64,000 bases of DNA from Acanthosepion lycidas (GCA_963932145.1 OZ010574.1:78233143-78297142); one strand, 5' to 3'. Positions 11,290 to 21,970 are shown, counted from the first letter of the stretch. Made by a program: numbers and translations. Notes: a model not told the origin generated them from the letters alone.

Positions 11290-11645
11290 GTCACTTAACT
11301 TTTATGAAAGTATATTGTCATAATTGTTCTGTTTTATTATTAGTTATTGTTGTCAATCTCATATTGTGCCTAATGTGATCTACAGTAAGAACAATTTTTC
11401 TGGCCGTCACACAACTTTTATTAAAGTACATTGTTATGATTATTTTAAATTATTATTAGTTATTATTGTTAATCTCTTATTGTCCTTCATTTATAAATTA
11501 AATTGTTAAGAAATAAATTGTTAATCTCATATTTTGTCAAATAAGATCTACGGTAGGAACGAATTTTCTTTCCGGCACATAACTTTTATTCCAGTTTATT
11601 GTTATAATTGTTCTATTTTATTATTAGTTTTAATTTTTATGTCTC
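11290..11645. repeat. Diverged tandem repeat, three units
   Basis: Three copies start at about 11295, 11412 and 11580. Each carries CAC(A)TAACTTTTATT, then a GTATATTGTTATAATTGTTC-like phrase and TTATTATTAGTTATTGTT. Units are about 117 and 168 bp. It lies in intron A-B. Confidence 0.7.
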
Positions 11646-12394
11646 GTTTTTAAATAAAACTTTACTATAGACAGGCGTAGGTAAACTATTATATATATTG
11701 TTTGGTACAGTCTATAATTTCAGCTATCAACTATAAAGGATTAACTATATACTCCGATGATAAGGGGAGGGGGTATACTGTAATATTGATATTTATGGAG
11801 ATTAGTTTAAGATTATATAAAGTCAAAGAGGAAGAAATAGATGTGGAAAGATTGTATTATGCCTAGCTTAAAAGTGATCTGGAGCTGCTACCCTTAAAAA
11901 GCAGCGTTCGAAATCGTAGCTTTTTATTAGCTTCGAATATCTTCTGGGACAAAGTGAAATATTATTATATCACTGATGTTTACTAAGCTTAAAACAATGC
12001 AAGGACAAATAGTATGAGTGGTTAGAGAATGGAAAGAGGAAGATTGTGTTACGCCAGTTTTGCTAGGTGTGTAGCCTCTGACATTTGAAATCGTATCGTT
12101 CAAACACAGACCCGTAACAGAGGTATGGAATACGAAACTACCTCAGTGGTGAATCTCATGATATTACTGAACAACTTTTTGAGTTAACATTTTCAGTACA
12201 AAGATCTGACGTAAGTCTTTATATCAATTCACTTACATACATACACACACTAATAACACGCAAGCGCGCATTGGCATTCTTGAAATGTTGAAATCTTCTC
12301 TATGTGTTTGATGCGAACTGACATTTTCTTATCAGTGAAATTGAATTTCCTCAATTTGTGAGATTAATCACTTCTTTTTTATTATCAACTGTAG
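11646..12394. other. Intronic stretch without a gene
   Basis: Unique-looking AT-rich sequence runs up to the acceptor of exon B. It contains a poly-pyrimidine tract immediately before 12395. I recognise no element in it. Confidence 0.35.
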
Positions 12395-12505
12395 ACATCG
12401 ACAAGCACCGTCATGTTGCCAAGGGTTACCTACCAAAGGCCATCCAAACCATTGTCGCAATGAGAGAATCTGCTGACTCCATACTCCGACGTATTGATGA
12501 GAATG
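12395..12505 (+). CDS. Host gene, exon B
   Basis: A 111-bp exon with acceptor TTATTATCAACTGTAG and donor GTAAGTGC. With the carried base from exon A it reads DIDKHRHVAKGYLPKAIQTI, then VAMRESADSILRRIDEN, and again leaves one base (phase 1). The periodic spacing of hydrophobic residues suggests helices, and the exon has no cysteine. The junction to exon C creates the sequon N-A-T. Intron A-B is about 6.6 kb and intron B-C about 12 kb, both filled with repeats. The product is unrecognised. The exon call is strong because codons are balanced and GC-richer than the flanks, and both splice sites are near consensus. Confidence 0.82.
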
Positions 12506-13974
12506 GTAAGTGCTGAATAATTCTCTTTATATTCCAATCGTTTCAATTCAAGGTTGATATCTATTTACTCGACCGACCTTTTCTCTCTCATTGGCTTGCC
12601 GATATAGTTTTGTGATTTGGCATGGAAATCTAATCTTGGTAAAAGTTTGAGAAAAATCATTATAGTACATCCACTTTTGAGAAGAACTTTTAATAAGAAA
12701 AAGACGGAAAATAATTTACACTATTTACATTGTTCGGACTGTTGTCCTCATCTATACAGTCTGAACAATATAAATATCATCTCAGAAAAATATAGAAAAA
12801 CTAGTTTTAAAGCCACCCGATAGGGCGGCATTTAAGCTAGCTCCTACTGAGGGCTCTTGATTGGGGCTTCGGTTTGTTTGGGAGTTTGAGAGTCCCTAAG
12901 TCTTTGCATATTCTCAGCATTGGAAGCTCTCATGGCTGCCGTTTGATCGGGGTTTTCCTTTGCATGGAACTTTCTTCGCTGCTATTTTGATTGCAATCTG
13001 ATCCTCTGTTAACGGAGATTTTTTTTTCGTGAGGCATACTACTATCGTATACAAACTATAGAAGAACTCAAAATTGATCGCTGCATTTAAGCATTGCATT
13101 AATATTTAAGCTTACCTTTTAAAAGTTCATTGATAATTCTTCTGTGGCCATCTTAATTTAAGGACGCAGGTCCTTACTTTTCATACAAACAATTACTTTT
13201 ATTTCATGGGTGACTTTCGCTGGATTTCGTAATTAATTTCGATTATTCTCACATTTATTTTCAAGTTATAAAAATTGTTGTCGTACAAAAAAAAAAAAAA
13301 AAAAAATTGTCACAAAGAATCACGCAAAAAATCGCCAAAAAATCGCATTAATAAAACCTTGTGAATCCAACATTTCAGGATTGTGGGTCCCGGTGTCCTA
13401 TGGCCTTAAGAAGTAAAGTTGAAAAAGTGTGACACACTTACATTCGCATTTATTTATATAGAAGATGAGATATTGAAATATTAGAGAGTTGTGTCCCTTT
13501 AATTGAAAAAGTGTGAAACAGAGATTGTTATATTTATAATATCGAAGAGAATAATTTCCTTGAACATCCGGTTTTATTAATCTGTTTACAATATTTTCGA
13601 AATTTTAGAATTGTCTTTGACATTAACTCAGTTCTTTTTTCTTGCCTATAAGCAATAAGAAAATTAAAAAAGCAAAGGAAATGAGTTCTACGTGCGCTTA
13701 CGGAATCAAACGACAGAATTTAAGAAATCGTTTCTTCTCCTTTTGTGATCGTTAAAGAAAAAAGTCATTTTCTACAAGATAAGCATCGACATGAAAACAT
13801 TTAACATGTACAAATTTAAAAAAAATGCAGATGAAATGGATCAAATCCGACAAATGTTTTAATATATTTCTGTTTATACGTTATTTTTATTAATGCAACT
13901 TATTTGAGTAAATGCTCTGTTTTAATTAAGCAGTATTAATTACATTTACTGGCCTGAGTGTTTGAGAAATTTCG
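12506..13974. other. Intronic stretch with a small hairpin
   Basis: A 14-bp imperfect inverted repeat (12729-12742 and 12756-12769) could form a hairpin. A poly-A tract lies near 13289-13306. The remainder has no recognised element or gene. Confidence 0.4.
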
Positions 13975-14100
13975 TAGAAAATATGAGTTCTCCGATAGGA
14001 ATCGAACCTGTATCCCATAGGAAAACCGGCGTATAGCCAGATGTGCTGTTAACCATTCAGTCACAGAAATTTCTGGTTAGCAAAGTCGAAATTACTGCTT
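13975..14100 (-). repeat. tRNA-related SINE or tRNA pseudogene, minus
   Basis: The minus strand contains GACTGAATGGTTAACAGCA (box A-like) and, about 45 bases on, AGGTTCGATTCC (a perfect box B core). The cloverleaf is poor in the acceptor stem, so this is more likely a SINE head than a working tRNA. Confidence 0.45.
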
Positions 14101-15190
14101 ATAAAGACACATCTTCGACGATCTTAGTCGATATAACGCCTGCTCCGAAACGCAAGCTAACGAAAACAGTGACAACATATTAGATGGAATGGATTAAATA
14201 CAACCAATATTTTAATATATTTTCTGTTTATAGATTATTTTTATAGGCAGTATATAAACAATTTATACAAGTCTGGTTAAAGATTAATGGAAGCTCCTTG
14301 TTAAGAAATGTTTTATGCTTCGGACCGTTATCCTGGTTTCCTGGACATATCGAATTGTCTAACGTCTGACTACTTTCTGCTTTAGGAAGAAACATAATAT
14401 ATTTCATAAGCAGACACACACACGCGCACACAACCAACAACATAAACTGACACGTGAAGACACGATACTTAAAAAACCGATATGACACGCGGAGACACAA
14501 TATTTGAAAAACGATGAAACTGATATAAGAAAAGGCAAAATCACTTTGATAGTGACGTATGAAAACTGAAATTTCTCATAGATTCTACACTGTATACTTA
14601 AATATGTTCAAGAAAGCAGGAAAATAGTTCGAGACACAGAAATAAATAAGCAAAATCATTTTTAAGAAAGAACTTTCGTTGGCCTTTAACCAAACTTGTA
14701 AAAATGAAATATTGCTGTGCAAATACATCTAATATAGCAAGAGTGTTGACATAAAAATCAAATTTGTGTCAGATTGTGTTAAACTGGTGAGTAGGGGTTA
14801 ATAAATAAGCGATCATCTGACCATGGGTTTACTTCTCTTTGTGTAGACTTTATATAGAGAATACCGGAGACTTATGAAAAGTGAAAGAAATGGGAAACCC
14901 GTCTTTCCAATTCCTTGTTTATGGCTAATGTTTTGAAATTATTTATAATCTTGACACTGGGTTTATTTATTTTAATTTTATATTTTATTTGTTTCTATTT
15001 TTGTAGATTTTCTTCGATTCAAAGTTTATTAGTTTTAGAGTACGGGTAATTATTTATTAGTTTTAGGGTATGGGTAATTATTTGTTTAAGATTTGGAGTT
15101 TCATGCAATTACAGGTAAGCATAATTGGAATTCCTATATAGCGCCCCATGCAAAGAGGAGTAACATATGAGCTAATGATTGCTTAAGGTG
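14101..15190. other. Intronic stretch with a dispersed 45-bp repeat
   Basis: About 45 bp at 14763-14807 (TCAGATTGTGTTAAACTGGT, then a GAGTAG-type phrase and TTAATAAATA) is nearly repeated at 18618-18662. No gene is seen in the rest. Confidence 0.5.
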
Positions 15191-15194
15191 GGAA

Positions 15195-16250
15195 ATGCAG
15201 TGTTGATTTCTATGTCCATTTGTTTATGTCTTCAAAAACTTTTATTGAGCATTCTTTCTCCATAATCCTATCACGGCTAAGGATGTTGAAAATACGAACA
15301 ACCCACAGTCTTTTCCATTTCCTCTCGATGTTGAAGTGCTGCATTTTCAACGGCAAGGCCTTCGATAAGGATAAATTTGCTTTCAAAAATGTTCTTTCGC
15401 ATTTTGAAAATTGTGAGGCCAATGTTAAATTGTAGCCTATGAAGTTACTCTATCTGCAAAATGATATTCAACAGGGTACGTCTTGCAAATAACGCAGCAC
15501 TTAACTATCAATGATGATGACTACGATTCCGCCATACAGATATTAAAGAAGGAATATTCAGGCAAATCAATGAGTCCAAGCCTGACATGGACTCCAATTT
15601 TGTTGGGGTAAAACAATTTCTTATTAAAATACGAGCTGATCTGTTTGTTTTGAGAAGTTCCTTCGATTTGGATTTCCTTGAAGAGAATTCTCCTAGAAAT
15701 AAATATTTGAGTTTCACTGTATTTTCAAAACTCCCGATATCTTTTAAAAAGGAACTAATTCATTGCGTTGAAACAAATTATCCTACTTTATCCCAAAACT
15801 TTGCTAACTGTAGTGAAGTTATCACAACCACTGAGATTACAAAAGACTAGTAATATAATAGTAATAACAATAATAGCAATGGTGTAAATAAGTCTGGAAA
15901 AACTAAAAATGACTAGACTGCCAAGGTCCGTAATTCTAATCAGAACAAAAACCGTACGTTGGAAAACTTTAATATCAACACAATGAATAGTAGTAATCTT
16001 TCGGAATGTAAATTCTGTGACGAAGAAAAACATTAAATGTTCCAAATATCCTTCCCTAGAGTCTAGATTGAATAGATGTAAGGAATTAAAATTATGCCTA
16101 CTATGCATGATTAGGAAACATTACAAGGGTGAATATAGTGGAAAGAACAATAAATTCACCATCATTGAATATAAGTTCTGTAACTCAAGGCGCCATGTAT
16201 GTGTGTTTCTCAGAAATCTGCAGATAGCAATTTCTATGCTTTTGTTTCCA
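15195..16250 (+). mobile_element. BEL/Pao-type LTR element relic (gag-like part)
   Basis: Broken forward frames resemble the gag region of BEL/Pao-type elements. A leading block contains NGKAFDKDKFAFKNVLSHFE. A later block carries a CKFC-type zinc-knuckle pattern, with YPSLESRLNRCKELKLCLLC and a trailing Cys/His cluster, which is typical of the knuckle after the gag domain. It is broken in several places and no polymerase part is seen. I could not identify paired LTRs with confidence. It looks old and inactive. Confidence 0.5.
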
Positions 16251-16412
16251 AATACTCTTTGTGCCCCGTGTCTTATGCTAACTTTGTTTTAGAACCTAAA
16301 ATGAACATGTTGATTCATTTTTTATACGTTTGACGAAAGGTGCGTGGAACGTAACTTAGATAAAAACTGTTCAATATGGAAGCGATCGGGTTTGCCCAGC
16401 GAAGAAGCAGAA

Positions 16413-16611
16413 TCCTGGGCATAATGTTAAACTGCAGCCAAGTGTTCGTCCTGGGCATAATGTTAAACTGCAGCCAAGTGTTCGTCCTGGGCATGACATT
16501 AAACCATACCAGCGTCCTGGGCATGATGTCAAACATCAATCAAGTATTCGTCCTGGGCATAACGTTAAACTGCACAAGTGACCTGGGTATGACGTCTAAC
16601 TGCCCTGGTAG
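16413..16611. repeat. Minisatellite of 30/36-bp units
   Basis: Copies starting with TCCTGGGCAT lie at 16413, 16449, 16485, 16515 and 16551, with a weaker one at about 16580. Unit lengths are 36, 36, 30, 36 and about 30 bp. All are multiples of three, so one forward frame repeats the peptide LGIMLNCSQVFV with variants. Only the first two units are identical. It lies just after the LTR-element relic. Confidence 0.85.
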
Positions 16612-17807
16612 TAATATAAACATCGATTTACTAGGTATCATTGTGGGGATTTGTACGCCAGGGCCGCCGAAATCAGAGAATTTTAGGCTGGTTGTGGTAC
16701 TGAATCCGCGATTCTCGGCCCACGAAGTTTGGGCTCTGAATATATTATAAGTTTAATTGTAAACTTTCATTTTAATGTATCTATTCCTTTCTCTGGCGGG
16801 ATAGGTTAGATTACTTAAATTGAAACTTACTCGTTGTCAGTAAGTTCCCGTTTATAAAAAATTACTTGCTCGTTGAAAGCAAGTATAAAATGTTGATTCA
16901 ATTTTATCATAGGATTCCGTACACTCTAAAGCCTTCAGAATCATGGAATTTCAGGCTAGTATTGTCCTTCAATTTGGCCTTCAAATATGTGAATTTGATT
17001 TACTCATTTAAAATAAGTTTAATAGTAAAATTAAAATATAAATTCGTATATAGACCGCACTTGCCATGCCCACAATTCAATTCACAAAGGTTTGATTGAT
17101 TAAAATGTAAAAAAATCGACTCGATCCGTTCGCTAGTTTGGACGTAAAATGAAAATTAAAACAACTTTTTTGTCCTTACTATTCACAATTTTTTTACGTA
17201 AGTAAATCAATAGCAGAACACACGTGTACGGAAATAAAGACGCCCACAAATTGATAAATAATCGACAGATATGTATTTTATTTCGATTTTAAATATTAAT
17301 GGCCCTATCTGACAGAATTGTATCTTTAATTGTTAATTAAAATCTTAATTTAACACCTTAATTGGGCGCGAATGGTCAACCTGTGATGCCTCGCTGGTTT
17401 CTTTACATTATTTTAGGCGCAATTTTTTTAAAAGTTTAAAATACAATTCTGCAAGATTTCTTCTTATAAAATCAATTTTATTGGATTTTGTGAACATCAA
17501 ATTGTGAAATATTTCAAAATTGTCTCAGTAAGTCTGTTAGAAACGAATCTTGATGACCCTTTCGTCGACTCGGAAGGAATAGTAATTTTTTTTTTCGAAC
17601 ACGTGTATATTAGATTTTTATTTAAAAATAGAAGCGATTCGTTTCCGCACTTGTTTTTGCTATTAATGAAAAAGAAAGCGTGACAGACACGTACCGATGG
17701 TAGGTAGGTACAAGCTTATTAATATGTAGATAATGAAAATTAATTCAAAATCAAGTCGCAAGGTATTGTCGAACAATAAGTACTAGAATACTATAGTATT
17801 TCTAATA
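16612..17807. other. AT-rich stretch without a gene
   Basis: The first 130 bases after the minisatellite are GC-richer (about 16640-16740) and could be part of the neighbouring LTR element. A weak echo, GAATTTCAGGCTAGTATTG, occurs near 16943. The rest is plain AT-rich sequence. Confidence 0.3.
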
Positions 17808-18399
17808 TTAGGTTGGTGCAAAAATAATGTCGTTTTTTGACGATTTTTTTGATTATCGTTCACCCATTTATCCAACTTTTTTGACTTCCCTATTTGCTTT
17901 AAATGGCGAACGACTGTTGAGTGGTCGACCCCGAGTTCAACAGCAACTTCTCGTGTAGTTTTGCGAGGATCGGCTTCAATTAAGGCTTTCAAATGTTCGT
18001 TATCAACCGCAGTCGGCCGGCCGGCCGCGACCGTCTTCATCTTCGAGGCTCTCGTCACCATTGCGAAATTTCTTGAACCACCGTTGTGCCACACGTTGGT
18101 TAGTGGTTCCTGGGCCAAACGCATCATTGATATCACGAGCTGTTTCGGCAGCTTTTCGGCCTAGTTTGAACTGGAACAAGAAAATCGTGCGGATTTGAAT
18201 TTTGTCCATGTTGTCGAAAAGCCTGCAAAAAAAAATGAAGGAAAAGATTGAGAACGGTAACGAATAACACGATTCGATAGAGTGAAAAACGCGCTTCAAA
18301 ATGATATATAACATGGCTATATATATCAATGAATTAATTCAGAAATCATATATAAAAGTAACATATGTGAGAAAACGACATTATTTTTGCACCAACTAA
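17808..18399 (-). mobile_element. Internally deleted mariner with DNA-binding domain, 592 bp
   Basis: Both ends are present: TTAGGTTGGTGCAAAAATAA on the left and its inverse with one base missing on the right, flanked by TA. On the minus strand a transposase starts at 18210 (MDKIQIRTIFLFQFKLGRK) and includes AETARDINDAFGPGTTNQR, WFKKFRNGDESLEDEDGR (first HTH and linker) and, after a frame slip in a GGCCGGCCGGCC tract near 18010-18025, DNEHLKALIEADPRKTTREV and STVVRHLKQIGKSKKLDKWV (second HTH). This matches Hsmar1-type mariners. The coding sequence then jumps into the terminal repeat, so all three catalytic Asp are gone. The element cannot cut DNA itself. Confidence 0.93.
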
Positions 18400-19404
18400 T
18401 ATAAATGAATTGCAAATGATTTTCAAATAGTAAGGAAAGATTATTAGTGGCCAGGCAATAATTACACACAGGGCAAAGCTATCCTAGTTATAATCTTATA
18501 ATTCTTTCTTAGGAAATTCTTTTAACATCATTATGAATTAGTATATAACACGTGCAAAGACGCTCTAACTTACACTAAGCTTTCTTCCAGAGTAAATTCG
18601 TTAAAGATCTCATTGACTTTGTATCAGATTGTGTTAAACTGGTGAGTAGAAGTTAATAAATATTTAAATTTAATTGTTTTTTATATTAAAATTAGTCTAA
18701 TACAAGTCTCAATATAGATGTTACGGTCTAAATAGTAATGATGAGTATAATGTGTGATATGCATGCTAGAGAGGATAAGAAAGATAGATAATGATTGACC
18801 CTTGATTTAAAGAGGCCAAGTTTAAAGTGTTCAGGTAAGCACCCATACGGAAATCTGTCCCACAAAATGATAGTTCTTAGGCGGAAAAGCTGTCAGATTG
18901 GAACTATCTTCTTAAATTTGAAACACGGGGGAAATAAGGGTGATTCGAGTCTGTGAAAGTGCAATGGCGTGTCGTAGCTGTAAAAGTCTGAACTGGTAGT
19001 GATAATCTTTCTCAACAAGAATACGACAATCTAACAGTTTAAATGTATAATTGTTTTGTCTGAGTCTTTTGAAACTGATGAATAATATATTCTTTTTTTG
19101 CTCTTTTAAGGTTTAGAGTCACCGCAAGTGCTGGGGGAAAATCGAGACTGTCATCAGCTGAAGAAATTAATTGATAGTAAGTTGTTCTCTTAGTACTTTT
19201 GTTATTTTTTGTAGCATCTGAGAATGAAGCCATCGAAAAATCTACACTTGAATTAACATTTAAGCAGAAATGCCTGTTCCTTTCTGTAATTTATTGAATC
19301 AAAATCTTTTTCGCTTTTTGTACTTAGACGAAAAACTCACAAAAGTAAAGATGAAAAATATATGAGCAAGTTTTAAGAAAAATGGAAGGTAAAATGAAAC
19401 ACTT
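18400..19404. other. Intronic stretch without a recognised gene
   Basis: It contains the second copy of the 45-bp repeat (18618-18662). The block 18820-19010 is more mixed in composition and may be an old LINE piece, but I could not place it. Confidence 0.35.
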
Positions 19405-19730
19405 AGACACAAAAAGAGACAATTGAAATTTCTAAAGCACATGATGAGAAAGGAAGACTAGGGAAGTTTGACGCTCACAGAACATACTGAAGGCAAGAGA
19501 GAAAAAGGGCGAAAGCAGCGAAATCTTAATGAGTTTGTGTAAATGGATGTCAGAACAGGGATTAGGAGAGATCGCATAAAGAAATAAAAAAAGACTTGCT
19601 AAGCACTACAAAGTATAGAAGAAGAATGAGAAGAGAAAAGGTAGCAGATTTGTTGTTTCTTTATTTCATTGACTTGGCTTCATCAGCTTGATGTTTAATT
19701 AACTGATGCATTAAACAAAACGAAATAAAA
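19405..19730 (+). mobile_element. RTE/BovB-like LINE 3' end with 3' UTR
   Basis: It reads RQLKFLKHMMRKED, then the EGKREKGRKQ-like basic patch and the WMSEQGLGEIA-like block. After the coding end, the phrase AGCAGATTTGTTGTTTCTTT, then ATTTCATTGACTTGGCTT and TTAACTGATGCATTAA recurs behind the copy at 21.9 kb, so the 3' UTR of the family is visible here. Confidence 0.75.
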
Positions 19731-20289
19731 CCAGCCAACACAAATTAAAGATGGCATCGGAAATCATTTAAACTCACTGAACGCTGAGTGACCTTGCCAG
19801 TATTATAATCATGTTACATCGAACGAAGTGAGCTGCTAAGTAAGGCACACAACAAAAATGAACCAAAAGAGAGTTTATATATTTGATAAAAACAAAAGCA
19901 TTAAAATGTTTGAAGGCAAAAGCGAATTAAACTTTCTAAAAGATTTTATTTCATCAGCCAGGCAGCTACGGACGGGGGAGACATGTTACGTTATATGATA
20001 TGTACGGCAACCGTGTTTTGTTGTACGTTTTTGATTTCTTTAATACAAAGGTTTTTTTTCCCTTTGTGTAATTTAAAATTAGGAAAGAAAAAAACTATTT
20101 ATTTCTACGGGCTTTTCCTTTTTCTTTGTTAAATGAACGGCGAAAAATCATCCAAATAGATTGAATTAACGGTTTTATACTTTTAACTTTTCTTTAATCA
20201 GTATTTTTTAAAATTATTTCAATTGGTTTGATCAGGGTTCAATTTTAGGACCTATGCGATCATGGATCACCATAAGTTTCTTTATTTTT
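19731..20289. other. Intronic stretch without a gene
   Basis: No element is recognised apart from the decaying edge of the LINE 3' UTR. Confidence 0.35.
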
Positions 20290-20485
20290 AATATCTGTAT
20301 ACCAAAATAAACAAGAACGTATATTTAAATATCTGGGAAGTGCTTTAATAGAGGAGAGAAAGTGTGACACTGAAATCCGAAGATGCATTGGGATAACGAA
20401 AAATGCCTTCCAATAGCTAAGCAAAGTATTAAGATACAAAAAACAAATCGTCAGAAACAAAGAAATGAGTATTGAACTGTCACGT

Positions 20486-20810
20486 AGATATGTTTGTCTA
20501 TCGCCCACTTCACACTCCTCCCAGGTCTTTTGAACAGGAGTAGAGGTTTATCCCTTGTTTCCTGTTTAGGATTGGGTTTCCGTTTCCTTTTAAAGTCTAC
20601 TTCAATTCTATACTTTTAATTATACTTTCATTTACTAATTAAATCTTCAAGTCTAGAATTAGTTGTTATTTTTCCTCCATAGCCCCAAGGGTTTCACTTC
20701 TTGTCCATTCTAATGCAACTAGGGCAACTTCACACATTAATCCTTTACCTTGAGCAGAGCGCTTGGGCCTTTTATTGGGTGAACATTAGTAAACAAAAAC
20801 ATATCAGTCC
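20486..20810. repeat. Unclassified insertion inside the RTE fragment
   Basis: About 325 bp separates two parts of the LINE that are contiguous in other copies. Its phrase CTTTTGAACAGGAGTAGAGG followed by CTGTTTAGGATTGGGTTTCC is similar to 40565-40630, so it belongs to a dispersed repeat family. I could not find clear target duplications or a tRNA head. Confidence 0.55.
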
Positions 20811-21141
20811 TCCTATTTGGCTGTAAATGCTGGACAATCTCTTCACAGACGAAGAGGAGACTTGAGGTAGCAGAAATATAGTTCTACATGAGCATGCTGA
20901 GGATAGCATGAACCGAACATGTGAGCAACGACGAAGTTTTAGAGAAAATGGAAACAAAAAGTAAACTTATGCTTAACATCAGTAAGAGGCAGTTGAACTT
21001 TCTAGAGCACATAATGAGGAAAGAGTGATTGGAATATTTTATACTGACAAGACAGATTGAAGGCAAGAGGGACAGAGGAAAACATTGCATAATCTACTGA
21101 GCCAGCTTGAGTAAATGGATGAACAAAGTTTAAGAGAAATA

Positions 21142-21245
21142 TTAGGTTGGTGCAAAAATAATGACGTAATAATGTCGTTTTTTAACGTATTTTTTAGCGT
21201 CAAAAAACGACATTATTACGTCATTATTTTTGCACCAACCTAATA
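21142..21245. mobile_element. 104-bp mariner-derived MITE, long form, copy 2
   Basis: The standard TTAGGTTGGTGCAAAAATAA ends are flanked by TA. It is longer than the 80-bp forms because TGACG is followed by an extra TAATAATGTCG segment on each arm. It is close to the copy at 46368-46467. Confidence 0.93.
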
Positions 21246-21419
21246 ACAAAAGGACAAAATTTATTAAGAGCTACAAAGGATAGGAAATGTTGAAGAGCCA
21301 TAATCGCCTACGTCCTGAAGGGACACGGCACATAGAAGATGTAAACTGTATATTTTCATTATTGTTCTTGGAAAATAGTGTTTTCCCGTTGCCTTGGGTG
21401 CTTTATTGACTTCAGAGCT

Positions 21420-21570
21420 GTTATTTTAGCAACCAAAGCTAGAGAGCCCTGTCTACTCTACTATTTAAAAAATAGCTCAGTCGGAGAAGAGATAAATCCA
21501 TGTCTTTCTCAACAGGATCACTCTACGGTATTAGCTTGATTTTGAACTCTACTCGGTGAATCCTTTTTTT
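21420..21570 (-). repeat. tRNA-related SINE (family Y), minus copy
   Basis: The phrase AAAGCTAGAGAGCCCTGTCT, then AGCTCAGTCGG and AATCCATGTCTTTCTCAAC match the family body in the minus orientation. The tRNA-like head has decayed. Confidence 0.55.
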
Positions 21571-21714
21571 AATAAGTTAGTTTCGCAAGTCATTACAAGT
21601 GTAGCGCATTCTTTCTTTATTGGATGCCAAACAATTTCAGTTTAGTAACCGATAAATTAATTTTTGAAAATAAGCAAGGATACCAACCATAAAACGCAAG
21701 CTAACCTCCTGGGT

Positions 21715-21970
21715 AACTGAGACAGTGTTTGTAAATGAATGTCAAAACAGGGATTAGGAGTGATAGAAAACTGACAAAACTTACTAATAGTTACAGAGGA
21801 GAGCAATTTGTGGAGAGCCATGATTGTCAAAGTCCTGAAGGGAAGCAGTCTACATAAGAAGAATGGAAGTAAAAAGGGCAGCAGATTTCTCGTGTTTCTT
21901 TATTTCATTGACTTTGCTTTATCCGTGATGGTTAATGAGCTGATGCATTAACGAATGAATAATCACACTG
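21715..21970 (+). mobile_element. RTE/BovB-like LINE 3' end with 3' UTR
   Basis: Only the last coding block (MNVKTGIRSDRK-like, then WRAMIVKVLKGS) and the 3' UTR remain. The UTR phrase AGCAGATTTCTCGTGTTTCT and the following ATTTCATTGACTTTGCTTTA match the copy ending at 19730. Confidence 0.7.

Larger units (their letters stand above)
20290..21330 (+). mobile_element. RTE/BovB-like LINE fragment with two insertions
   Basis: It begins with ERIFKYLGSALIEERKCDTE and continues to the LLRRYV-like phrase at 20485. It is interrupted by foreign sequence until about 20811, then resumes with GCKCWTISSQTKRRLEV-type coding and the HIMRKE block. It is interrupted again by a MITE (21142-21245) and finishes with the ATKDRKC-AIIAYVLKGHGT-like end near 21325. 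Stops are frequent. Confidence 0.8.

Noticed and set aside
13975-14100. Functional tRNA gene on the minus strand
   Set aside because: Box B is perfect, but the acceptor stem does not pair well and the T stem has a mismatch. A SINE head or pseudogene is more likely.
16640-17400. LTR of the neighbouring BEL/Pao-type relic
   Set aside because: A weak echo between about 16680 and 16943 was seen, but no clear paired terminal repeat or target duplication could be found by eye.
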